Shown here: one piece after another, positions 10,341 through 19,949 of the stretch
Layout of the letters: every line of letters begins with the position of its first letter
How positions within the stretch are numbered: the stretch's first letter is position 1
NCBI RefSeq assembly: GCF_013112225.1
Contig: NZ_JABFHI010000001.1
Location: forward strand, 62,001 to 126,000
Direction: 5' to 3'
From: Vreelandella azerica
Lineage (GTDB): Bacteria; Pseudomonadota; Gammaproteobacteria; Pseudomonadales; Halomonadaceae
Length of the DNA: 64,000 nucleotides
Notes under the pieces: generated by a model
What the model saw: only the letters and a program-made list of their open reading frames with translations
What the model was told of the DNA's origin: nothing
The model's database searches: none
Translations under genes and position numbers: made by a program

Positions 10341-10388
10341 TTATATCGTTGATCGATTTATATCGTTGATCGTTTATATCGTTGATAT
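10341..10388 (+). repeat. Three tandem imperfect repeats upstream of rpsP
   Basis: The unit TTATATCGTTGATCG starts at 10341, 10358 and 10374 (periods 17 and 16). The first two copies are identical over 15 bases and the third diverges at its last bases. The array lies about 60 bp before the rpsP start, within the expected promoter/leader region. No repeat of this kind occurs elsewhere in the window that I could see. The function is unknown: it could be a regulator-binding array or simple slippage. Confidence 0.7.
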
Positions 10389-10449
10389 AGAGGCACTAAA
10401 CCATAGCGGTTTGGCTCTCTTGTAACCTCAACCGAAGGATAGTTATCGT

Positions 10450-10698
10450 ATGGTTACCATTCGTTTGGCACGTGGTGGCGCCAAGAAGCGTCCCTTTTAT
10501 CACCTCACCGTGACGGATTCACGCAACGCCCGTGATGGTCGTTTTATCGAGCGTATCGGCTTCTTCAACCCGGTCGCCCGCGGCCAGGAAGAACGTCTGC
10601 GTGTTGATCTGGAGCGTGTTGCTCACTGGCAGAGCCATGGCGCACAGCTGTCTGGCCGTGTTGCTGAGTTGGTCAAGGAAGCACGTAAGCAGGCGTAA
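10450..10698 (+). CDS. rpsP: 30S ribosomal protein S16
   Basis: A small-subunit protein of 82 residues with the conserved start [19 protein letters not shown] and the segment [14 protein letters not shown]. It heads the rpsP-rimM-trmD-rplS operon. A GAAGGA Shine-Dalgarno precedes the ATG by about 9 bases. Its upstream region carries the tandem repeats at 10341-10388. Confidence 0.97.
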   Translation: MVTIRLARGGAKKRPFYHLTVTDSRNARDGRFIERIGFFNPVARGQEERLRVDLERVAHWQSHGAQLSGRVAELVKEARKQA

Positions 10699-10746
10699 GC
10701 CTTTGAATGACGCCTAGCGTCATTAGCTGTTGAACTGGGGTCGTCA

Positions 10747-11292
10747 ATGACGCATAACGCAACACAGCAATCAGACGACACCTATGTGGTGCTCGGCAAG
10801 CTGACTAGCCCTCATGGGGTGAAAGGATGGTTGAAGGTCTATGCCTATACGAGCCCGATCGACAGCATATTTGATTACTCTGAATGGTGGGTTCGCCAAG
10901 GCGAAACGCTGAAGCAGCTCAAGGTAATTCAGGGGCGTCGGCAAGGTAAGGGGCTGGTTGTTCAGCTTAAAGGCATTGATGACCGTGATGCGGCTGAAGC
11001 ATTGGCTCAGGCGGATATTGTCATGCCTAAAAGCGAGCTGCCCGAGCTTGCTGACGAGGAATACTACTGGCACGAGCTTGAAGGCCTGAATGTCTATACG
11101 CTGGCTGGAGAGTGTTTGGGACAGGTAAGTTATCTGTTCGAAACGGGTGCCAACGATGTCATGGTGGTGCGCGGTGGTCAGGATGCCATCGACAAGCGTG
11201 AGCGCTTACTGCCCTATCTGCCCGGTGATGTCATCATCAAGGTGGATCTTCAGGCACAGCGCATGGAAGTAGATTGGGACCCAGAATTTTGA
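10747..11292 (+). CDS. rimM: 16S rRNA processing factor RimM
   Basis: An assembly factor for the 30S head that binds ribosomal protein S19. Of 181 residues, the N-terminal RimM domain begins [18 protein letters not shown], and the PRC-barrel C-terminal domain includes [12 protein letters not shown] and [14 protein letters not shown]. It lies 48 bp after rpsP and 52 bp before trmD. The order matches the standard operon. Confidence 0.95.
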   Translation: MTHNATQQSDDTYVVLGKLTSPHGVKGWLKVYAYTSPIDSIFDYSEWWVRQGETLKQLKVIQGRRQGKGLVVQLKGIDDRDAAEALAQADIVMPKSELPELADEEYYWHELEGLNVYTLAGECLGQVSYLFETGANDVMVVRGGQDAIDKRERLLPYLPGDVIIKVDLQAQRMEVDWDPEF

Positions 11293-11344
11293 GATATGGA
11301 TTTTGAGTGAACAGCCTGTTTTCAATCACGCCGAGGGTCCTGCA

Positions 11345-12124
11345 ATGTGGATCGGTGTTGTTTCCCTGTTCCCCGAGATGTTCGCTGCATTAACCCAGCA
11401 CGGTGTCACCGGGCGAGCAGTCGAGAAACGCCAGATTGCACTGGAATTCTGGAACCCTCGCGATTACGCCACAGACCGTCATCGCAGCGTCGATGATCGC
11501 CCTTACGGCGGTGGTCCAGGCATGCTGATGAAGGTGGATACTTTACGCGGTGCCATTGCAGATGCACGCCAATGTGCCTTGCAGGCAACAGGCAAGCAGC
11601 CGACGGTGATCTATCTTTCGCCCCAGGGTCGCAAGCTGGATCAGGCCGGTGTGCAGCATCTGACGCAACGCAGCCCTTTAATTGTGGTAGCGGGGCGCTA
11701 TGAAGGCATCGATGAACGTATCGTTGAACATGATATCGATGAAGAATGGTCAATTGGTGATTATGTGCTGAGCGGTGGTGAGCTGCCTGCCATGGTGCTG
11801 ATTGACGCGGCGGCCAGACTGATTCCCGGTGTGCTGGGGCATCAGGATTCCGCCGTCGAGGACTCGTTTAATGACGGCCTGCTGGATTGTCCACACTACA
11901 CACGCCCTGAAGAAATTGATGGGCGCAAGGTGCCGGATGTGCTGTTGAGTGGCAATCATGCTGCCATTAAGCGATGGCGCATGAAGCAATCTTTGGGGCG
12001 TACTTGGCAGCGGCGGCCAGACCTGCTTGAGGGCCGCGAGCTAGGTAAGGCCCAGCAGACACTGTTGGATGAGTTCATCGAAGAATACGCCAGAAAGGCG
12101 GCGGTGCAGAGCGAAGACAGCTGA
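11345..12124 (+). CDS. trmD: tRNA (guanine-37-N1)-methyltransferase
   Basis: TrmD methylates G37 of tRNAs with SAM and prevents +1 frameshifting. The protein (259 residues) shows the SPOUT-class landmarks [36 protein letters not shown] and the knotted [14 protein letters not shown]. The ATG at 11345 ([13 protein letters not shown]) is chosen because it matches the family start and has a GAGG eight bases upstream. A TTG at 11303 would add 14 unconserved residues. Confidence 0.95.
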   Translation: MWIGVVSLFPEMFAALTQHGVTGRAVEKRQIALEFWNPRDYATDRHRSVDDRPYGGGPGMLMKVDTLRGAIADARQCALQATGKQPTVIYLSPQGRKLDQAGVQHLTQRSPLIVVAGRYEGIDERIVEHDIDEEWSIGDYVLSGGELPAMVLIDAAARLIPGVLGHQDSAVEDSFNDGLLDCPHYTRPEEIDGRKVPDVLLSGNHAAIKRWRMKQSLGRTWQRRPDLLEGRELGKAQQTLLDEFIEEYARKAAVQSEDS

Positions 12125-12262
12125 CAACCTTTGCGGTTGAAACGTCTTTCGGATCTGTGTCACCCATGACGACTCCCGGGCGGCTCGCCTTGAGCGCCGG
12201 GATCACGGCTTCCGCCATCCATTGTAGAGCGGTCAAGCCAACTGATATTTCAGGAGTAGATT

Positions 12263-12619
12263 ATGAGTAGCAAGAACAAAGTGATCCAGGCGCTTGAGAG
12301 CGAGCAGATGAGCAAGGAAATTCCTTCCTTTGCTCCTGGCGATACCATTGTTGTCCAGGTTAAGGTCAAAGAAGGTAACCGCGAGCGTCTGCAGGCTTTT
12401 GAAGGTGTGGTAATCGGTAAGCGTAACCGTGGCCTGAACTCCGCTTTCACCGTACGTAAAATTTCCAATGGTGTTGGCGTAGAGCGTACTTTCCAGACCT
12501 ACAGCCCGCTGGTAGATTCAATTGCCGTCAAGCGTCGTGGTGATGTGCGTCAGGCCAAACTCTACTACCTCCGTGAGCGTAGTGGTAAGTCTGCACGTAT
12601 CAAGGAAAAGCTGTCCTGA
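12263..12619 (+). CDS. rplS: 50S ribosomal protein L19
   Basis: A 118-residue protein at the 30S-50S interface. The features [35 protein letters not shown] and [17 protein letters not shown] are typical. CAGGAG precedes the ATG by about 7 bases. It is the last gene of the rpsP operon and is followed by a strong terminator. The 138-bp gap after trmD contains a GC-rich inverted repeat (around 12174-12202) without a U-tract. Confidence 0.97.
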   Translation: MSSKNKVIQALESEQMSKEIPSFAPGDTIVVQVKVKEGNRERLQAFEGVVIGKRNRGLNSAFTVRKISNGVGVERTFQTYSPLVDSIAVKRRGDVRQAKLYYLRERSGKSARIKEKLS

Positions 12620-12670
12620 TGATTGGTCGGCGGTGATGTGCACCGCCGGACAATGGATAGCTGGCAAGAT

Positions 12671-12707
12671 AACCCCGTCACCGCTTTGCGGGGCGGGGTT
12701 TGTTTTT
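12671..12707 (+). terminator. Rho-independent terminator of the rpsP-rplS operon
   Basis: AACCCCG ... CGGGGTT form a 7-bp stem around a GC-rich loop, followed by TGTTTTTG. It lies 51 bp after the rplS stop and before xerD. Confidence 0.8.
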
Positions 12708-12803
12708 GTCTGGACGGACGGCAAAATATCCTTGCCAGGCCTGATCAGGCTGCCATGCAACAAGGAAGATGCTGGGTGGAGGATGCGAGATGAAGAGCGC
12801 CAT

Positions 12804-13685
12804 ATGGACTTGATTGATGCTTTCCTGGATGCCCTGTGGTTGGAACGTGGTGCCAGCGAACATACCCTGGCTGCCTATCGCCGCGACCTGTCAGCCTGGC
12901 AGGGTTATCTGGCCGAGCAGGGGGATACCCTGACGACGTCTTCATCAGAACAGTTGGTCAACTGGTTTGAGCAGCGCCGTGCCCAGGGCTATCAGTTGCG
13001 CAGTAACGCCCGACTACTCTCCAGCTTACGCAGCTTCTACCGCTGGGCGCGTTTGAATGCCTATGTCGACAGCGACCCATTAGCCACTATAAAGTTGCCA
13101 CGGGTGACACCCGGGCTGCCAGGTACCCTGGATGAAACCGAGGTGGTTCGCCTGCTTGAAGCGCCGGATACGTCCACGCCTTTAGGGGTGCGTGATCGCG
13201 CCATGCTCGAGTTGCTGTATGCCTGTGGCTTGCGTGTCTCCGAGCTAGTAGGCTTGACACTGGATGCGCTGAATCTGAACCAGGGGGTGGTCAGGGTGCG
13301 CGGTAAAGGCGACAAGGATCGTTTGATACCGTTAGGCGAAGAGGCGAGCGCCTGGCTTGAACGCTACTTCCGCACTGCGCGCAACGAGCTGATGTCAGAC
13401 CCGATGCGGCCCGCGCTGTTTCCAGGCAGAGCCAATCGTGCTATGACGCGCCAGACATTCTGGCATCGTATCAAGGCTCATGCGCTGACCGCCGGTATCA
13501 GCAAGCCGCTTTCTCCGCATACCCTGAGGCATGCCTTTGCAACGCATTTATTGAATCATGGGGCCAATTTAAGGGTCGTACAGCTGTTGTTGGGTCATAG
13601 CGATTTGTCCACAACACAAATTTATACACATGTGGCTCAGGCGCGCCTGGAAAATCTGCACGCTCACCACCATCCAAGAGGTTAA
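12804..13685 (+). CDS. xerD: Site-specific tyrosine recombinase XerD
   Basis: With XerC it resolves chromosome dimers at dif under FtsK control. The N-terminal SAM-like domain (FLDALWLERGASEHTLAAYRR) precedes the catalytic domain. Catalytic residues are Arg in LYACGLRVSELVGL, Lys in GKGDKDRLIPLG, His and Arg in HTLRHAFATHL, His in LLGHSDLST and Tyr in TQIYTHV. It is 293 residues from ATG 12804. An in-frame ATG at 12783 would add seven residues but has its GGAGG directly adjoining it. The LEG/LNHGANLR context matches XerD rather than XerC, as does the following dsbC-hom-thrC-recJ order. Confidence 0.93.
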   Translation: MDLIDAFLDALWLERGASEHTLAAYRRDLSAWQGYLAEQGDTLTTSSSEQLVNWFEQRRAQGYQLRSNARLLSSLRSFYRWARLNAYVDSDPLATIKLPRVTPGLPGTLDETEVVRLLEAPDTSTPLGVRDRAMLELLYACGLRVSELVGLTLDALNLNQGVVRVRGKGDKDRLIPLGEEASAWLERYFRTARNELMSDPMRPALFPGRANRAMTRQTFWHRIKAHALTAGISKPLSPHTLRHAFATHLLNHGANLRVVQLLLGHSDLSTTQIYTHVAQARLENLHAHHHPRG

Positions 13686-13692
13686 AAGGAAT

Positions 13693-14430
13693 ATGCGTCG
13701 TCTCTCACTATTACCCCTGGTTCTCGGGGGTGCGCTGTTGTCCACGACGGCCATTGCGCAATCTGTGCCGGAAGCACTAACCGAAAGTCTGAGTGTTAAT
13801 GGTCAGCCCATGCCCGTGGAAAATGTCAACCCAACGCCGCTGGAAGGTATCTATCAGGTTCGGCTGACCAACGGCGAAACATTTTATGCCAATGCCGATG
13901 GCAGCTATTTTCTGGTCGGTGATCTGTACGCCAATCAGCAAGATGGCCTGGTCAATCTGACCGAGCAGGAGGGCAATCAGGAGCGTGCAGAGGTCATTGC
14001 CGCGATTCCGGAAGAAGAGCGGATTATTTTTCGCGGTGTGGGCGAGCCAAAAGCCACTATTGTCGTGTTCACTGATACGAGCTGCCCGTACTGCACACGC
14101 CTGCATGAAACCGTGCCTGAGTTAAACGAGGCCGGAGTGGCGGTGCATTACCTCGCCTTCCCACGTAGCGGTATGAATGGTGAAGCCGCCCGCGTCATGC
14201 AACAGGCCTGGTGCGCTGACAATCCTCAACAGGCCTTGACCGATGCCAAGCAGGGTAAGGCACTTTCAGGCAGCGCCAGCTGCGATAATCCAGTAGCATC
14301 CCAGTACCAGACAGGTATTGCGCTGGGCGTTCAGGGTACGCCAGCCATCATCCTGCCAGACGGTGAGCTGGTGCCAGGCTTTATGCCCCCAGAGCGGTTG
14401 CTAGCCATGCTCGGCCTGGACGCAGAGTAA
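13693..14430 (+). CDS. dsbC: Thiol:disulfide interchange protein DsbC
   Basis: A periplasmic disulfide isomerase. A cleavable signal peptide (MRRLSLLPLVLGGALL to ATAIA/Q region) is followed by the N-terminal dimerisation domain and a thioredoxin fold with the active site CPYC in FTDTSCPYCTRLHE. The cis-Pro segment is GVQGTPAIILPDG. It is 245 residues, 8 bp after xerD, with an AAAGGA Shine-Dalgarno. CPYC rather than CGYC is a common variant in Pseudomonas/Halomonas DsbC. Confidence 0.9.
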   Translation: MRRLSLLPLVLGGALLSTTAIAQSVPEALTESLSVNGQPMPVENVNPTPLEGIYQVRLTNGETFYANADGSYFLVGDLYANQQDGLVNLTEQEGNQERAEVIAAIPEEERIIFRGVGEPKATIVVFTDTSCPYCTRLHETVPELNEAGVAVHYLAFPRSGMNGEAARVMQQAWCADNPQQALTDAKQGKALSGSASCDNPVASQYQTGIALGVQGTPAIILPDGELVPGFMPPERLLAMLGLDAE

Positions 14431-14604
14431 TCGCTGGTATTCGCACCAGTGTGCTGCAAAATACAGGTTCGAAAAATACGCCTGTAAAACAATCAGGTGC
14501 CAGAAGGAAGGGCGGCATGTATCCCGCCTTCTGTACCTTTATGATATCGATACGCTGTGACAGGCACCGCCAGGTGCACGATGAAACATATAAGGGGAAT
14601 TATT

Positions 14605-15921
14605 TTGAAACCGGTGAGAGTAGGTATCTGTGGCTTGGGTACGGTGGGTGGCGGCACCTTCAATGTGCTGACACGCAACGCGGATGATATTGCCCGTCGT
14701 GCAGGGCGCCCCATTGTCATTGAGCAGGTCGGGCATCGCAGTATTCACCCGGACTGTGATATCACCGGCATCAAGGCCACCACGGATGTTTTCGAAGTTG
14801 CCCGCAACCCTGATGTCGATGTTGTGGTTGAGGCCATTGGCGGCTATGACGTTGCCCGCCAGCTGGTGCTGACCGCAATTGAAAACGGCAAGCATGTGGT
14901 CACAGCCAACAAGGCGCTGATTGCTGTGCATGGCAATGAAATCTTCCAAGCCGCCCATGAAAAAGGCGTTATTGTCGCTTTTGAAGCCGCCGTGGCCGGT
15001 GGTATTCCGGTGATCAAGTCGCTACGTGAAGGGCTGGGCGCCAACCGCATCGAGTGGGTTGCCGGTATCATCAATGGCACAGGCAATTATATCCTGACCC
15101 ATATGCGTGACGAAGGCCGTGCCTTTGAGGACGTGCTGGCCGAGGCCCAGGCGCTGGGGTATGCCGAAGCCGATCCGACCTTTGATGTGGAAGGCATTGA
15201 TGCTGCCCACAAGCTGACCATCCTGGCCTCGATTGCCTATGGGGTACCGCTGCAATTCGAGAAAGCCTACACCGAAGGCATTTCACGGATTACCGCTGAA
15301 GACGTTGAGCAGGCAGATAACCTGGGCTACATCATCAAGCACCTGGGCATATCCAAGCGCACGGAAAACGGTCTTGAGCTGCGTGTTCACCCCGCCCTGA
15401 TACCCAAAGATCGCCTGCTGGCCAACGTTCACGGCGTCAAAAATGCCATTGAAGTCATGGGTGATGCGGTTGGACCGACCCTTTACTACGGCGCCGGCGC
15501 CGGCGCAGAGCCAACAGCCTCAGCGGTAGTTGCGGATATTCTCGACGTTGCCCGTGATATCGCCACAGACCACCACTACCGTGTGCCTTACCTGGCCTTC
15601 AGCGGTGTCGGCCAGGATGTCAATGCTGTGCCGATCATGCCGATGGAAGACATCACCACGGCCTATTATCTGCGTCTGCTGGCTGTTGACCGCCCGGGTG
15701 TGCTGGCGCGAGTGGCGACTATCCTTGCTGAGCAGGGCATCTCGATTGAAGCGTTGATCCAGAAAGAATCGCCAGATGGCGACCTGGTGCCGATCATCCT
15801 GATGACCCATCGCACCAAGGAAAAGCAGATGAACGAAGCCATCCGTGAAATTGAATCCATGGCGGATATTCCCGGTACGATCACCCGTATCCGTGTTGAA
15901 ACCCTGGACGAAGGAGAGTAA
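14605..15921 (+). CDS. hom: Homoserine dehydrogenase
   Basis: It reduces aspartate semialdehyde to homoserine at the branch to threonine and methionine. The N-terminal NAD(P)-binding GLGTVGGG, the catalytic region AFEAAVAGGIPVIKSLREG and GIINGTGNYILTHM are followed by a C-terminal ACT domain (LLAVDRPGVLARVATILAEQGISIEAL) for threonine feedback. TTG at 14605 is the preferred start: AAGGGGA lies 7 bases upstream and MKPVRVGICGLG is the usual family start. An ATG at 14581 would add eight residues. It is 438 residues and ends 4 bp before thrC. Confidence 0.95.
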   Translation: MKPVRVGICGLGTVGGGTFNVLTRNADDIARRAGRPIVIEQVGHRSIHPDCDITGIKATTDVFEVARNPDVDVVVEAIGGYDVARQLVLTAIENGKHVVTANKALIAVHGNEIFQAAHEKGVIVAFEAAVAGGIPVIKSLREGLGANRIEWVAGIINGTGNYILTHMRDEGRAFEDVLAEAQALGYAEADPTFDVEGIDAAHKLTILASIAYGVPLQFEKAYTEGISRITAEDVEQADNLGYIIKHLGISKRTENGLELRVHPALIPKDRLLANVHGVKNAIEVMGDAVGPTLYYGAGAGAEPTASAVVADILDVARDIATDHHYRVPYLAFSGVGQDVNAVPIMPMEDITTAYYLRLLAVDRPGVLARVATILAEQGISIEALIQKESPDGDLVPIILMTHRTKEKQMNEAIREIESMADIPGTITRIRVETLDEGE

Positions 15922-15925
15922 GGCC

Positions 15926-17314
15926 ATGCGCTACGTCAGTACTCGCGGGCAAGCGCCTGCTCTGTCGTTTGAAGAAGTGGTACTTACGGGCCTGGCAAAT
16001 GACGGCGGCCTCTATGTGCCGGAAACCCTGCCGCATTTTTCCGCTGAAGCGCTCGCCGATATGGCGGGCCTTTCCTATGCAGAGATTGCCTTCCGGGTCA
16101 TGAAGCCGTTTGTGAACGGTGAGATCGACGACGACACTTTCCGTGGTCTGGTCACCGATGCTTACGCTACCTTCAACCATGATGCCGTCCTGCCTCTCAA
16201 GCAGCTGGATGCCAATCACTTTCTGCTTGAGCAGTTCCACGGCCCGACTCTGGCTTTCAAGGATGTTGCCCTGCAGCTGTTGGGGCGGCTTTTGGACCAT
16301 TTCCTGAAAAAGCGCAATGAGCGCGCCGTCATCATGGGTGCCACTTCCGGGGATACCGGTTCGGCGGCGATTGAAGGCTGTCGTCACTGCGATAATCTGG
16401 ATATCTTTATCCTTCACCCACATAACCGCGTCTCTGAGGTGCAGCGTCGCCAGATGACAACGGTGCTGGCGAACAACGTCTTCAATGTGGCCATTGAAGG
16501 CAACTTTGATGATGCCCAGGCCATGGTCAAGCAAAGCTTTGCCAACCAGGATTTCCTTAACGGCTCTCGGCTGGTGGCGGTGAATTCGATCAACTGGGCG
16601 CGCATCATGGCCCAGATCGTCTACTACGTTGCCGCTGGCGTGGCGCTGGGCGCACCGCATCGCGAGGTCAGCTTCAGTGTGCCTTCGGCCAACTTTGGTA
16701 ACGTCTTTGCAGGTTACATGGCGTACAAGATGGGCCTGCCGGTCAAGCAGTTCATTATTGCTACCAATGCCAACGACATCCTGCATCGCACCCTGACCGC
16801 CAATGATTTCTCCAAGCGTGAGCTGGCGGCGACCCTGGCGCCTTCCATGGATATTGTTGTGTCGTCCAACTTTGAGCGCCTGCTGTTTGACGCCTACGAG
16901 CGTGATGGCCATGCCGTTGCCGCCTTGCTGGAGCGTTTCCAGATAGAGCCCACGGCCTTAGCAGAGGCACCGCTGGCGACGCTGCGTGAAAAGTTCTCCA
17001 GCTTCAGCGTGGATGACGCCACCATTCTTGAAGTAATTCGCGAAGCCCATCACCGCACCGGTGAGATCCTCGATCCCCATACCGCAACCGGCTACCGTGC
17101 GGCCGAGCGTGCCCGCGCGGATCAGTCAACGCCCATGGTCACCCTGGCCACCGCTCACCCGGCCAAGTTTGCCGAAGCAGTGGTCAAGGCGGGCTTTCAG
17201 GGGGTACCGCTGCCCACCCATATGGATGATTTGCTGGAACGTGAAGAACGTTACAGCGTCTTGCCTGCCACTCTGGAAGCGGTGCAGCAATTTGTGGTTG
17301 ATAACCGCCGGTGA
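15926..17314 (+). CDS. thrC: Threonine synthase
   Basis: A PLP enzyme converting phosphohomoserine to threonine. The PLP lysine lies in GPTLAFKDVALQLLG. The phosphate-binding GATSGDTGSAAIEG and the active-site SINWARIMAQIVYY are intact. It is 462 residues, starting MRYVSTRGQAP. AAGGAG overlaps the end of hom, 11 bases before ATG, so hom and thrC are co-translated. Long reading frames on the opposite strand here are shadows. Confidence 0.96.
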   Translation: MRYVSTRGQAPALSFEEVVLTGLANDGGLYVPETLPHFSAEALADMAGLSYAEIAFRVMKPFVNGEIDDDTFRGLVTDAYATFNHDAVLPLKQLDANHFLLEQFHGPTLAFKDVALQLLGRLLDHFLKKRNERAVIMGATSGDTGSAAIEGCRHCDNLDIFILHPHNRVSEVQRRQMTTVLANNVFNVAIEGNFDDAQAMVKQSFANQDFLNGSRLVAVNSINWARIMAQIVYYVAAGVALGAPHREVSFSVPSANFGNVFAGYMAYKMGLPVKQFIIATNANDILHRTLTANDFSKRELAATLAPSMDIVVSSNFERLLFDAYERDGHAVAALLERFQIEPTALAEAPLATLREKFSSFSVDDATILEVIREAHHRTGEILDPHTATGYRAAERARADQSTPMVTLATAHPAKFAEAVVKAGFQGVPLPTHMDDLLEREERYSVLPATLEAVQQFVVDNRR

Positions 17315-17342
17315 GCTTGATTCAGCAGGTTGAACATTGAGC

Positions 17343-19136
17343 ATGAATGCACGTCAGGATCTACCGTTAAGTGTGACGCAGCCCCGCCTTGAACCGCGTC
17401 CGCTTGATGAAACAGTCTATGCTCGAGCACAGGCCGAAGGCCTGAATGAACTTCAGGCGCGCCTGCTGGCGTCACGCTTGCCCGGCTATCAGGGCGAGCT
17501 GGCGCCCCTGGTGTCGCCGAGCCTGCGTTATCTGGCCCATCCTGAAAAACTGGCCGATGGACGTCGTGCGGCGGAACGCATTGCCCAGGCGGTGACCGAA
17601 GGTGAGTCAATCGGGATTCTGACCGACTACGACGTGGATGGGATCACTTCACACGTCGTGATCCGGCGCACTCTGGTCGAGCTGTTCGGTGTGCCGGAAG
17701 CCAGGCTGCATAGCCTGATTGGCCATCGTATCCACGACGGCTACGGCATCAGTCTGCCCTTGGTGGAACGCACCTTAGGCCTTTCGCCACGCCCGACTCT
17801 GGTGATTACCGCTGATTGCGGCAGCTCCGACGAGCCGCGTATTGCGCGCCTCAAAGAAGCCGGTATTGATGTGGTGGTCAGCGACCACCATGCCCTGGCG
17901 GTTGAAGGGCCGCCAGGCTCTGCCTATGCCTGCGTCAACCCGACACGCAGCGACTGCGCCTATCCGGATAAAACCATTGCCGGCTGTATGGTGGCATGGC
18001 TTGTGATGTCGCTGGCGCGTAGCGTACTAATTGAATGGGGCGCCTTGCCAGCAGCCACGCCCAAGCTGTCGCCATGGCTTTCCTATGTGGCCCTGGGAAC
18101 GGTGGCTGACTGCGTTTCCCTGGGGGCAGCCCGGCCAACCGTGCCGTGGTCAGCCAGGGGTTGACCCTGATCAATCGTATGGATGCGGCCTGTTGGCGGG
18201 CCATGGCGCAACGCTTGGGCCAGGATAGCGTGCCGTTTAATGCTGAGACCTTGGCCTTTCAGATGGGGCCACGCATCAATGCTCGCTCGCGCCTGGATGA
18301 TCCTTACGCGGCGCTGCATTTCATGCTCGCTGAAAGCGATGCGATTGCCAATCGTCAGCTGGATGTGTTGGATGATGATAACCAGTCGCGCAAAGCCATT
18401 GAGGCAGATATGGCCCAAGAGGCACGCGCCCTTGCCGCTGTGGAACTGGCGGCAGACGCCTCAGCGCTGATTGTGCTCCTGGAAGACGGCCACCCTGGGG
18501 TGCAGGGCATTGTGGCCTCGCGCCTGGTGCAGGCCTACGGGCGCCCGGCACTGGTACTGACACGGGCCGCCCAGCCGGGCATGCTCACCGGCTCTGGCCG
18601 CTCGATAGATGGCCTGCATCTGCGCGATGCCCTGCAGCGTGCCTATGAGCTGGCGCCAGGGCCTTGCCACGCTTTGGGGGCATAGTGGGGCGGCAGGTGT
18701 TGGCGTGCCCATGGAGCAGCTGGCAGCTTTTAAAGCGGCTTTCCTGCAGGCAGTGAATGAACAGCTTGGTGATACGCTGCTCTATCCAAGGTTGTGGACG
18801 GATGGTGAACTGGCTAGCCAGCAATTGACCTTGGCTACCTTGAATGACATTGACGTTCTGGGCCCTTATGGCCGCGAGTTTGACCCGCCGCTATTCGAAG
18901 GCCGTTTTATCGTAGAAGCGCTGCGCCCGGTAGGTGCGGATGGTTCGCACCTGATGATGGAACTCTCCAACGGGCCGGTGACCTGCAAGGCGATCTGGTT
19001 TCGTGCCCTGACGCCAGGCGAGTTACCCCCTTTTGATGTGGGCGATACGCTGCACTGCGCTTACAAGCTCAACCGTAACCGCTGGCGCGGCCGCGAGTCA
19101 CTCCAGTTGATGGTGGAGCACGCCAGCCTGGTCTGA
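17343..19136 (+). CDS. recJ: Single-stranded-DNA exonuclease RecJ, three apparent single-base deletions
   Basis: A 5'-3' ssDNA exonuclease of recombination and mismatch repair. DHH-superfamily motifs are LTDYDVDGITS, VITADCGSS and VSDHHAL, then the DHHA1-type FGGHSGAAG and an OB domain to the end. The frame is lost at three places: the G run 18122-18126 (one G short; repair gives CVSLGGSPANRAVV), around 18661-18665 (one C or T short before TTG-CCA) and the G run 18676-18680 (one G short; repair gives LPRFGGHSGAAG). Three missing bases restore 598 residues. The start is ATG 17343, with a TTG six bases earlier also possible. Position after thrC is the standard order. Confidence 0.9.
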
Positions 19137-19182
19137 TCATGTTGGCTGACTGTCATTACCCTGACAGGCCGATGATTTTTCT

Positions 19183-19211
19183 ACAAACGGCGGATAGATC
19201 CCGCCGTTTGT
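19183..19211 (+). terminator. Perfect 11-bp inverted repeat between recJ and yitT-like gene
   Basis: ACAAACGGCGG-ATAGATC-CCGCCGTTTGT is a perfect hairpin. The 3' arm and following bases are U-rich (GUUUGUUCGUUG) but there is no clean U-tract. It most likely terminates recJ; its closeness to the next Shine-Dalgarno (8 bp) also allows a role in translation of the downstream gene. Confidence 0.55.
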
Positions 19212-19230
19212 TCGTTGCAGAGGACGCATC

Positions 19231-19848
19231 ATGCGTGACGACAATTTACCCCAAGATCCGCATCAACCCTATGAAGATGTCATGGCCATGCTGTTGGGTA
19301 CGCTGTTTGTGGCCCTTGGCGTGACGCTCTATACCCAGGCGGTACTGCTAACGGGCAGCACGGCCGGGATGGCGCTGCTGCTTAACTATCTGACCGGTTG
19401 GGGCTTCGGGGTATGGTTTTTCGCCATTAATCTGCCGTTCTACTATCTGGCGATCAAACGTATGGGCTGGAGTTTTACCCTGCGTACCTTTGTGGCTATC
19501 GGGCTGGTTTCGGTGTTTTCGGAGTTGACTCAGCGCTGGGTGACGTTTGAGTCAGTGCCATCGCTCTACGCCGCTATCATGGGCGGTGCCCTGATTGGCG
19601 TGGGCATGCTGATGCTGTTTCGCCATCGTACCAGCCTCGGCGGCATCAATATTCTGGCGCTTTATCTGCAGCAGCGCCACGGTTGGCGGGCAGGCTACGT
19701 ACAGTTGGGGATTGATGGCCTGATCCTGCTGGCAGCCTTGACTCAACTACCGCTGGACAGAGTGGGTTACTCGGTGATTGGCGCCGTCACGTTGAATCTG
19801 ATCATTGCCCTCAACCATAAGCCTGGGCGTTATATCGGAGTGAGCTAA
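19231..19848 (+). CDS. YitT-family membrane protein
   Basis: A 205-residue integral membrane protein of the YitT/YczE-type family (PF02588). Five to six hydrophobic segments begin with MAMLLGTLFVALGVTLY. Conserved family features are GSTAGMALLLNY near the start and TSLGGINILALYLQQRHG. The ATG is preceded by AGAGGA. The function of the family is not established, so none is claimed. It stands alone between recJ and the P450 gene. Confidence 0.8.
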   Translation: MRDDNLPQDPHQPYEDVMAMLLGTLFVALGVTLYTQAVLLTGSTAGMALLLNYLTGWGFGVWFFAINLPFYYLAIKRMGWSFTLRTFVAIGLVSVFSELTQRWVTFESVPSLYAAIMGGALIGVGMLMLFRHRTSLGGINILALYLQQRHGWRAGYVQLGIDGLILLAALTQLPLDRVGYSVIGAVTLNLIIALNHKPGRYIGVS

Positions 19849-19849
19849 A

Positions 19850-19878
19850 TTGACACCATGCAGAATTTACATTCTGAT
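19850..19878 (+). promoter_or_regulatory. Candidate promoter of the P450 gene
   Basis: A perfect TTGACA at 19850-19855 is followed after 17 bp by TCTGAT (4 of 6 matches to TATAAT). It starts at the stop codon of the preceding gene and ends 71 bp before the P450 ATG. Confidence 0.45.
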
Positions 19879-19949
19879 GGTCGGTATCGGTGATGCAGAT
19901 TTGAAAAGAGAGTGGATTGAGTCGCCTCAACTGTTTTTGGCTGGAAACA

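Noticed and set aside
15881..16912. Long open frame antisense to thrC
   Set aside because: A shadow of GC-biased codon use in thrC; no family resemblance and no start signal. The same applies to the frame antisense to tsf at 57750-58649 and that antisense to rpsB.
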